A stretch of 37,025 nucleotides of DNA, taken from NCBI GenBank assembly GCA_903868145.1, contig CAIPTY010000076.1, forward strand, positions 1 through 37,025. Direction: 5' to 3'. Positions 15,295 through 22,000 of this stretch are shown here, in pieces (within the stretch, counting starts at the first letter, position 1; every line of letters begins with the position of its first letter). Below the pieces are notes generated by a model. It did not search any database, was not told where the DNA came from, and saw nothing but the letters and a program-made list of their open reading frames with translations. The position numbers and the translations under genes were made by a program. This DNA is from an uncultured Desulfuromonadales bacterium (GTDB lineage Bacteria > Desulfobacterota > Desulfuromonadia > Geobacterales > Pseudopelobacteraceae).

Positions 15295-17289
15295 ATGCTG
15301 ACCGATAACCCTGATGACACGTTCGTACTGGTTGTTGAAGATGATTCCAGCCATGCAGAACTGATCCGGCGCAACTTTGAAGGCGCGCAGGAATCCTATC
15401 GACTGGAGATTGCCCGCTCCCTGAAGGAAGCGCAGGCGATCATGGAACATCGGACGCCCGGTATCGTTCTGACCGATTACCGACTGCCCGATGGAAATGG
15501 CAGTGAACTGGTGATGATGGCCGCCGGAGCATGGCCGGTCATCATGATGACCTCCTTCGGAAGTGAACAGGTGGCCGTCGAGGCCATGAAGATCGGCGTT
15601 CTGGATTACATCGTTAAATCGCCCCAGACCTTTGCGACCCTGCCATACATCGTGTCATTCGCCCTGAAATCCTGGTCACTGGTTTTGGCACGAAGGCTGG
15701 CGGAACAGTCGTTGCGGGAGAGTGAAGAAAAGTACAAAAAACTGGCAAACGAGCAGCAGATAATTCTTAACTGTTCGTCCGTGGGGATATCCCTTCTCAA
15801 GGGGCGAAAGGTGATCTGGGCCAACCCCGCTTTTGACAGGATATTCGGCTATGAAACCGGGGCGACACGTGACATGGGGACGTGGGAATTCTATGCCGAC
15901 AAGGCTTCATACGTGCACATCGGTTCTGCAGCATATACCGCGCTGACAGCAGGTAAGGTTTTCTCGCAGGATCTGATGATGAAAATGAAGGATGGCACCC
16001 GAATCTGGTGCAATCTTACCGGCCAGTCGGTAAGCTTCAGGAATATTGAGGACGGTTCCATCTGGTCAATTCTGGATATCACCGAGCGTAAACGTGCCGA
16101 GGAAGAACGCCAGAAGCTGGAACAGCAGTTCCAGCAGGCCCAGAAGCTGGAATGCCTCGGCGTGCTGGCCGGTGGAATAGCCCATGATTTCAACAACATC
16201 CTGACGATCATCATGGGGCATTGTTACATGGTGAAAGAGGAACTGGATGGGGGCATGACCGAAAAGGCCCATGTGCTTGAGATCGAGATCGCGGCAGGGC
16301 GGGCTGCGGAACTGTGCCGCCAGATGTTGGCATACGCGGGGAAGGGGCCGCAATTCAAGGAATTAATCTCTCTGTCGCTGCTGGTGGATGAAATTGTTAA
16401 GATGCTCCAGTCCGCCATCAAGAAAAATGTGGTTATCCAGCTTGATGTCAATCATGAGGTGCCGGAAATATCGGGCGACAGCTCTCAGCTTCAGCAGATT
16501 GTCATGAACCTGATCATCAACGCGTCGGAGGCGATCGCAGATAATAACGGAACGATCCGTGTTTCGTTTGATGAGTCGATCATATCGGCGGAACAGCCTG
16601 CCGACGATTTTATGGGCATGCCCATTCCGCCGGGAAGGTATGCCTGCCTGGTGGTTTCCGACGATGGCTGCGGTATGGACGATGAGGTCAGAATGCGGAT
16701 ATTCGAGCCATTCTACACCACAAAATTTACCGGTCGCGGGCTTGGCATGTCGGCCATCCTTGGCATCATAAAAACCCATGACGGTGCCTTGCAGCTGAGC
16801 AGCAGCCCCGGTGTCGGCACGACCTTCAGGGTGTACCTCCCGTTGGCTCACCGTCGTGGCGATTCGAAAGAAGAGCACGCGGCGGATTCACTCCCCGCCA
16901 TGATGGGGATCGGCACAGTCCTGCTGGTGGATGATGAAGATTCGCTGCTCACCATCGGAGCTGTCCTGCTGAAAGCCATCGGGTATCTCCCCATAACGGC
17001 ATCCAATGGTCGTGATGCTCTCCACATCTACCGGGAGCGCGGAAATGAAATAGACCTGATTCTGCTGGACTTGATCATGCCCGGGATGGGAGGGGTCGAG
17101 ACATATCATGAGATTCGGAAAATTGATCCGGATATTCCGATCATCATCTGCAGCGGCTACAGCGCTGAGGATGTCTCTGAACTCATCGACAGGGATTGCC
17201 AATTTGGTTTTGTGCAGAAACCCTATCGTCTTGACCATCTGCGGCATGCCTTGCAGAAGATGTTGGGAGAGGCGGAAGCGGCATTGTAA
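15295..17289 (+). CDS. Hybrid histidine kinase REC-PAS-HisKA-HATPase-REC
   Basis: A soluble 664-residue sensor kinase with no membrane segment. Order of domains: receiver 1 (residues 10-125, phospho-acceptor D61 in TDYRLPDGNG), PAS (about 150-265), HisKA with H297 in GGIAHDFNNIL, HATPase (N box NLIINASEAI, G1 box VSDDGCGMDDEV, G2 GRGLGMSAI), and receiver 2 (about 540-660, D592 in ILLDLIMPGMGG). The H-box type with DFNN belongs to the family of kinases that often feed sigma-54 activators. An N-terminal receiver suggests the kinase is itself controlled by another kinase (inference). AGGAA lies 8 bases before the ATG. It is followed 43 bases later by a FapA-family gene and may be co-transcribed with it. 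Its partner regulator is not in the window. Confidence 0.9.
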   Translation: MLTDNPDDTFVLVVEDDSSHAELIRRNFEGAQESYRLEIARSLKEAQAIMEHRTPGIVLTDYRLPDGNGSELVMMAAGAWPVIMMTSFGSEQVAVEAMKIGVLDYIVKSPQTFATLPYIVSFALKSWSLVLARRLAEQSLRESEEKYKKLANEQQIILNCSSVGISLLKGRKVIWANPAFDRIFGYETGATRDMGTWEFYADKASYVHIGSAAYTALTAGKVFSQDLMMKMKDGTRIWCNLTGQSVSFRNIEDGSIWSILDITERKRAEEERQKLEQQFQQAQKLECLGVLAGGIAHDFNNILTIIMGHCYMVKEELDGGMTEKAHVLEIEIAAGRAAELCRQMLAYAGKGPQFKELISLSLLVDEIVKMLQSAIKKNVVIQLDVNHEVPEISGDSSQLQQIVMNLIINASEAIADNNGTIRVSFDESIISAEQPADDFMGMPIPPGRYACLVVSDDGCGMDDEVRMRIFEPFYTTKFTGRGLGMSAILGIIKTHDGALQLSSSPGVGTTFRVYLPLAHRRGDSKEEHAADSLPAMMGIGTVLLVDDEDSLLTIGAVLLKAIGYLPITASNGRDALHIYRERGNEIDLILLDLIMPGMGGVETYHEIRKIDPDIPIIICSGYSAEDVSELIDRDCQFGFVQKPYRLDHLRHALQKMLGEAEAAL

Positions 17290-17332
17290 TAATACATTCA
17301 AATCTCTACACGCAGCGGAGGGGAGACCAGCA

Positions 17333-18808
17333 GTGTCGACAGAACCTGTCAAGAATGCTCCAGCTGATGCAAAAAATGAAATTGCGGGGGTAGAGACCAG
17401 GCGCCTCGGTTACAGCCTGTACATCTTCTTGTCCCCTGACAAGCTCGAATGCCGATGCAGTTATGTCCCGCACGAACAGGGGAGCATGATGACCCGCGAC
17501 GAATTGAACGGTTTTCTGAAAACGTCGGGGGTCAAAGAGGGCCTTATCGCGGAAGCGGTTGAAGATTTTGCCGTCAGGGCGGCCGCCGGGCAGATGCTGT
17601 CGATGGTGCTGCTTGCTTTGGGCACAGCCGCCGTCCCGGGCACGGACAGTGTCTTTACATATATAGCACAACCGTCCGTTATCACCGTATCCGGCACTGA
17701 AGATGATTCGTCCGACATCGATATGCATAATGTCCAGACCTTCATCAATGTGATGCCCGGTGACAAGATTGGCCGTATCACCCCGGCCGAACCCGGCAGC
17801 ACGGGCAGAACCGTGACTGCTCAGGTAATTCCGACCCGTCCGGGCAAGCCGCTGAGCATGAAGGTCGGCAAAAATATCACCCTGCAGGAAGATGGCTGTC
17901 TGCTGGTGGCTGACATTGCCGGCCGGGTCTGCTTGACCTCAGGCGAAATACTGGTGGCAAAGGAATATGTCGTTGTCGGTGATGTCAACTTCCGCATCGG
18001 GTCCATCGTTTTTAACGGTTTTGTAGAGGTTCGCGGAGACATCCTGGATGGTTTCAATGTGACTGCCACCGATGGGCTGCGCGTCAGTGGCAATATCGGC
18101 GACTGCCAGATCAAAAGTGATGGAAACGTCAGCTTTTGCGGTATGGACGGTCAGGAACGGGGTACGATCGAATGCGGCGGAGCCGTTACCGCCAACTTTA
18201 TCCACGAAGCGACCGTGACGTGTGCTGATAATGTGATCGCCGATATCGAACTGCATTCCTGCCTTGTTAATACGCTCGGCCGGATAATGGTCAATAAGGG
18301 CGCAATCGTCGGTGGAAGTTATACTGCGTTGCGTGGAATCGAAACAAAAAAGGCCGGATCGCTGGCATCGGTCAAAACCATACTCAGAGCCGGATTCGAT
18401 TATCGTGACAAGCCTGATCTGGTGCGCATCGTCACTGAACTGGAAACAGTCAAAGCGCAGATGGAAAAGGCCCAGTCGTTTGATGATATTGATCGGCTTC
18501 GCTCGGCGCGTGCAGGACTGACGGATCAGTTGGCGGCCATCCGACAGCGTTCGGAAGAACATGCCCATGCAAAGGTCAATGTTAAATCGATATTGTATGA
18601 CAATACGTTTCTGCGATTGGGGATGACGCCCAAATATAAGATCGAAGAGCGTGCCGGCCCCTTCAGCGTCATTGAAAATACCATCGAAGGCGGTCTGAGA
18701 TTTCTTCCCCTTACCAGTCTCGATGTGCGTGCGAAGGATATCGAACTGGCGATTGTGCGGGAGGAAACTCTGAAAAAAGAGGGAACCGTTTCGGAAAAAT
18801 CCGGGTAA
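17333..18808 (+). CDS. FapA-family (DUF342) protein
   Basis: A 491-residue protein if started at GTG 17333, preceded by GGAGGGGAG; the open frame extends back into the kinase gene, but that part is a shadow. The central part matches FapA: MPGDKIGRITPAEPGSTGRTV, LQEDGCLLVADIAGRV, and a repeated beta-helix-like region (FNGFVEVRGDILDGFNV, LRVSGNIGDCQIKSDGNV, GAIVGGSYTALRGIE). A coiled-coil segment (ELETVKAQMEKAQSF, LRSARAGLTDQLAAIRQ) follows. The known FapA of Vibrio affects polar flagellar and signalling proteins, and other members are uncharacterised. The N-terminal 130 residues are not recognisable. The gene sits after a hybrid kinase and before a chemotaxis locus, so a signalling or polarity role is plausible but unproven. 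Confidence 0.85.
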   Translation: MSTEPVKNAPADAKNEIAGVETRRLGYSLYIFLSPDKLECRCSYVPHEQGSMMTRDELNGFLKTSGVKEGLIAEAVEDFAVRAAAGQMLSMVLLALGTAAVPGTDSVFTYIAQPSVITVSGTEDDSSDIDMHNVQTFINVMPGDKIGRITPAEPGSTGRTVTAQVIPTRPGKPLSMKVGKNITLQEDGCLLVADIAGRVCLTSGEILVAKEYVVVGDVNFRIGSIVFNGFVEVRGDILDGFNVTATDGLRVSGNIGDCQIKSDGNVSFCGMDGQERGTIECGGAVTANFIHEATVTCADNVIADIELHSCLVNTLGRIMVNKGAIVGGSYTALRGIETKKAGSLASVKTILRAGFDYRDKPDLVRIVTELETVKAQMEKAQSFDDIDRLRSARAGLTDQLAAIRQRSEEHAHAKVNVKSILYDNTFLRLGMTPKYKIEERAGPFSVIENTIEGGLRFLPLTSLDVRAKDIELAIVREETLKKEGTVSEKSG

Positions 18809-18812
18809 CGGG

Positions 18813-18840
18813 ATGACAAGTTCGCGTGTTGTGGTATAGT
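18813..18840 (+). promoter_or_regulatory. Predicted sigma-70 promoter of the cytochrome P460 gene
   Basis: ATGACA (18813-18818) and TATAGT (18835-18840) each match five of six consensus bases with a 16-base spacer. The ATG at 18869 lies 28 bases after the -10 box. Confidence 0.55.
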
Positions 18841-18868
18841 TTGAAAAAAAATCACCGGAGGGATTGGT

Positions 18869-19339
18869 ATGAAAAGGTTGAAGGTGATGGCGTGGATCAT
18901 GGCTGTTTCGGTTGTTTTGCCCATAATCGCTGTTGCGGCCGGGCCTGTTTTGCCCAAGGGATACAGCGCATGGCAGAAAAGCGAGCGCAAACTGGTTACC
19001 GATAAAAGTTCACTTTTCTACGGCATCCACTACATCTATGCGGACAAGAAGGCCATGCAGGGCTATCAGGCCGAAAACAAATTCGCCGAAGGGAGCCGCA
19101 TCGTGGTGGAGTTCTTCAACATCAAGGAAAATCCTGCTGTCGATGGTTCCAAAAACATGGTTGTCCTGATGCAGAAGGAGAAACGCCGCGCGGAAACCGG
19201 AGGGTGGCTGTTTGCCGGTTTCACTGCCGACGGGAAACCGAGCGGAATTGATCCGGTCAAAAACTGTTTCGGCTGCCACCAGAAGGACGCCGCCCAGAAG
19301 GACTTCGTGATTTCCACCTTAAAGGATTTCAAAAGATAG
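18869..19339 (+). CDS. Cytochrome P460-family periplasmic protein
   Basis: A 156-residue exported protein. The N-terminus MKRLKVMAWIM plus a hydrophobic core and VAVAAG suggests Sec export with cleavage near residue 24. Features of the P460 fold follow: LPKGYSAWQKSERKL, GIHYIYADKKA, FAEGSRIVVEFF, VLMQKEKRRAETGGW, and a C-terminal heme-attachment motif CFGCH. P460 cytochromes oxidise hydroxylamine or bind NO in nitrifiers and methanotrophs, but short family members in anaerobes have no defined activity. In classic P460 a lysine cross-links to the heme; which lysine would do so here cannot be told. GGAGG is 7 bases upstream of the ATG. It has its own predicted promoter and lies 49 bases before the next gene's start. 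Confidence 0.87.
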   Translation: MKRLKVMAWIMAVSVVLPIIAVAAGPVLPKGYSAWQKSERKLVTDKSSLFYGIHYIYADKKAMQGYQAENKFAEGSRIVVEFFNIKENPAVDGSKNMVVLMQKEKRRAETGGWLFAGFTADGKPSGIDPVKNCFGCHQKDAAQKDFVISTLKDFKR

Positions 19340-19388
19340 TAATCCTGCTTTGATAAACAACTCCCCCAGTATCGCTCAAGGACTTTTC

Positions 19389-21242
19389 ATGATCATCGCG
19401 CCAAACGACATACCCATGGAAAAATCATCCCCGACCGAATTCGCCATTTTTCAAGAGTGGAGTGCCATCATTGCGCCTGCCCGGGAGGAACTGCAGAAAC
19501 TGGCTGGTGCAACCGAAGATGAGTTTCTTCAGATCGGTTCCCATCTGCAGGACTTCTATCAGCGCTCATCCGAAATTACCTCTCTGGCCAACCAACTTGT
19601 GGATTCGGTTTCGGGCGAGCAGATCCGTTTGCTGATCGACCATCTGCGCACCATACTGGGCGATATGAAAGCATATCTTGCCGGTGCGCGCAGTCAGAGT
19701 GTCGCCAGTTGCGTCGCCCTGGAACATATTCTGGAGCTGTTGTCACAGGTTTCCTATCCCCTTGAAAACTTTCAGAAAATGACCAAGACCTTGCGCATGC
19801 TGGGGATATCGACCAAGATCGAAAGTTCGCGCCTGGGAGAAACGGGGCTCGGATTTCTGACTCTGGCCATGGATGTGGAAAAACTCTCCCAGCTCGTCAG
19901 TGAAAAATCATCCAATATTCTCAGTCATCGTCAGCTTCTCTCCAATATGATCGCCGACAACCTGCGGATCGTGCGCAGCGGCGAGGTGGCCCAGGACAAA
20001 CAACTGGGCGATGTGCTCATCGGCGTATCGGGCAGCCTCGAAGAACTTGTGGCGGTCAACAGCCGTTGCGGCAGCTTTGGGACACTGGCTTCATCGGTTT
20101 CCTGCGAGGTGAGTGCCAACATCAGTGAAGTCGTTTCATCGATGCAGATGCATGACATGACCCGGCAGCAGATCGAGCACATTGTCGAGGCGCTGGATCA
20201 CCTTTCAGAGAAACTCCGGAACCCTGCCGTGAGTGATTCTCCTGATACGGACAGTCAACGCAGGCTGGTCATTGAGGCCGGGGACGTGTGCGAGCTGCAG
20301 TCAGCCCAGCTCCGTTTTGCCGCGTCGGAGTTGTGTGGCGCTGTGAGTGACATTGCGGAAAACCTTCGGGATGTGGCGAACAAACAGGGGATGATTGCGT
20401 CTGAATCCCTGTCCACCACCGGTGTTGCGGACTCTACCGACGGAACCTTCATGGATGCCCTCGATCGGGGAATGGGAACGATAACCGCTGTGCTGGCATC
20501 GTCTGCCCGCTCGGATCGGGACATGACCTCTACGTTGTCAAAAGTTGCCGATACCATGCACGAAGTTGCCGGTTTCGTAACCGATATCGAAGAGATCGGC
20601 ACCGAGATCGACCTGATCGCGCTCAACTCCCAGATCAAGGCAGCCCATACCGGAACGGAAGGCGCGGCTCTCGGAGTGTTGGCCGAGGCTATAAAACGTT
20701 TATCAGACCAGGCAATTCGCCAGACGGATCAGGTATCCCAGGCCCTGGTTCAGATCAACCAGTCTACCGAAAACCTCTTCCAGGAGGCCACAGAAGAGAC
20801 AGAACAGCTTGGCGCCCGAATAGCGAGCATGGACCATGATATCTCCGGAATCCTGACGGAACTGGGCAGTATGAACAGCAACCTGATGAGCCTGGTGACC
20901 TCACTGGGGTCACGGGTCAGTCACTTGACCGAAGACATCGAGCGGGTCACTGCCGCCATCAATGTGTATGATCGAGCCGAACGCATGGCTGTCGAGGTCA
21001 CGTCGGTTCTGGACAGGATTGTCTCACTGGCGCGAGAACGAGAACCGGCAAGTCCGGAGTTCAAGGATAACCTGCGCCACATGGAAGAGCGGTACACCAT
21101 GCAGAGTGAGCGGCATATCCATGAGTCCATCGCCCGCAAGCGCAGCGGCGGAACCCCTGTCGCACCTGCGGCACGTTTCAGGGAGAGCCCTGCCGGTGGT
21201 AATAAGGATTCCGGGTTTGGTGATAATGTGGATCTATTTTGA
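19389..21242 (+). CDS. Soluble MCP-like signalling protein with two hairpin motifs
   Basis: A 617-residue, mostly helical protein with no membrane segment. ATG 19389 is chosen (AAGGA 7 bases upstream) over a TTG at 19350. Residues about 400-440 contain a divergent chemoreceptor hairpin: IDLIALNSQIKAAHTG followed by GAALGVLAEAIKRLSDQA, compared with the canonical [16 protein letters not shown]. Residues about 135-170 hold a second similar stretch, LGISTKIESSRLGETGLG then FLTLAMDVEKLSQL. The protein therefore looks like two MCP-like coiled-coil units in tandem. The central part QMHDMTRQQIEHIVEAL resembles the DMTRQ motif of other chemotaxis adaptors. It is the first gene of the STAS-cheY-cheA block, so it may be a dedicated cytoplasmic input or scaffold. 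The role is inference. Confidence 0.78.
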   Translation: MIIAPNDIPMEKSSPTEFAIFQEWSAIIAPAREELQKLAGATEDEFLQIGSHLQDFYQRSSEITSLANQLVDSVSGEQIRLLIDHLRTILGDMKAYLAGARSQSVASCVALEHILELLSQVSYPLENFQKMTKTLRMLGISTKIESSRLGETGLGFLTLAMDVEKLSQLVSEKSSNILSHRQLLSNMIADNLRIVRSGEVAQDKQLGDVLIGVSGSLEELVAVNSRCGSFGTLASSVSCEVSANISEVVSSMQMHDMTRQQIEHIVEALDHLSEKLRNPAVSDSPDTDSQRRLVIEAGDVCELQSAQLRFAASELCGAVSDIAENLRDVANKQGMIASESLSTTGVADSTDGTFMDALDRGMGTITAVLASSARSDRDMTSTLSKVADTMHEVAGFVTDIEEIGTEIDLIALNSQIKAAHTGTEGAALGVLAEAIKRLSDQAIRQTDQVSQALVQINQSTENLFQEATEETEQLGARIASMDHDISGILTELGSMNSNLMSLVTSLGSRVSHLTEDIERVTAAINVYDRAERMAVEVTSVLDRIVSLAREREPASPEFKDNLRHMEERYTMQSERHIHESIARKRSGGTPVAPAARFRESPAGGNKDSGFGDNVDLF

Positions 21243-21271
21243 AGGGTGGCTTGGACCCTTTGGAGGTACTG

Positions 21272-21631
21272 ATGGGCGCATATACGATAGCAAAAAACGT
21301 TAATGCCGACGGATCGATATCGATCATTCTCGGTGGCTCCCTGTCCATCGAAAATTGTGGCGAGCTGCACAAAACGGTCTCGGATTCACTTGACGAGTCC
21401 CAGCAGATTGTACTGAATCCCCGAATGCTTGAGAGTATCGACCTGACCTGCATGCAGGTTATCTGCTCCGGCTGCAAGACTGCGGCTGCAATGGGTCGCG
21501 GATATGATTGCGAACCGGGTGCCATGCCGGACAGCATGATTTCTTTCGGCGGGGGCATGGGAGGCCCAAAGGGGTTGCCCTGCAGTCAGAACTACAATAG
21601 ACCATGTATCTGGTACGGAGGTATACAGTAA
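21272..21631 (+). CDS. Cysteine-rich STAS-domain protein (anti-anti-sigma-like)
   Basis: A 119-residue protein beginning MGAYTIAKNVNADG, with GGAGG 5 bases before ATG 21272. The first 85 residues have the STAS pattern: SISIILGGSLSIENCGEL, DSLDESQQIVLNP, and MLESIDLTCMQVICSGCK. The usual phospho-acceptor segment D-S-x-G is replaced by D-L-T-C, leaving only a threonine. The C-terminal 35 residues are glycine-rich and not STAS-like. Seven cysteines occur overall (in ENCG, LTCM, ICSGC, YDCE, LPCS and RPCI), unusual for a cytoplasmic STAS protein. Its stop overlaps the cheY start (TAATG), showing it belongs to the chemotaxis operon. It could be an adaptor or a redox or metal-sensitive switch; this is inference. 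Confidence 0.8.
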   Translation: MGAYTIAKNVNADGSISIILGGSLSIENCGELHKTVSDSLDESQQIVLNPRMLESIDLTCMQVICSGCKTAAAMGRGYDCEPGAMPDSMISFGGGMGGPKGLPCSQNYNRPCIWYGGIQ

Positions 21632-21996
21632 TGTCCAAACTGATCATGACAGCGGATGATTCGGCCAGTGTTCGACAGATGGTGAGTTTCACGCTCAGGC
21701 AGAATGGCTATGAGGTTATTGAGGCGGTGGATGGCAGTGATGCCTTGACGAAGCTCGGCGCACGTAAGGTTGACATGCTGATTACCGACCTGAACATGCC
21801 GAATCTTGACGGCATCGGGCTGATCAAAGGGGTGCGGGCCGGAACGTTGAACAAGTTTATTCCGATCGTCATGCTGACCACGGAATCCCAGGATACCAGG
21901 AAGGCCGAAGGCAAGGCTGCCGGAGCCACCGGCTGGATCGTAAAACCATTCAAACCGGAGCAATTGATTGCGGTGATCAAGAAGGTTCTGGGGTAA
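21631..21996 (+). CDS. cheY: CheY-type response regulator
   Basis: A 121-residue single receiver domain. Key residues are present: acidic pair in MTADDSASVRQ (residues 9-10), phospho-acceptor D53 in LITDLNMPNLDG, the T in MLTTESQD, and the lysine of IVKPFKPEQ. CheA is expected to phosphorylate it; output would be the flagellar motor or another target. GGAGG lies about 9 bases upstream and the ATG overlaps the STAS stop. It is immediately followed by cheA (4 bases apart), so it is the cognate regulator. Confidence 0.94.
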   Translation: MSKLIMTADDSASVRQMVSFTLRQNGYEVIEAVDGSDALTKLGARKVDMLITDLNMPNLDGIGLIKGVRAGTLNKFIPIVMLTTESQDTRKAEGKAAGATGWIVKPFKPEQLIAVIKKVLG

Positions 21997-22000
21997 GGTC

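Noticed and set aside
17108-17332. Upstream extension of the FapA-family frame into the kinase gene
   Set aside because: It overlaps the receiver-domain coding sequence; a strong ribosome site precedes GTG 17333.
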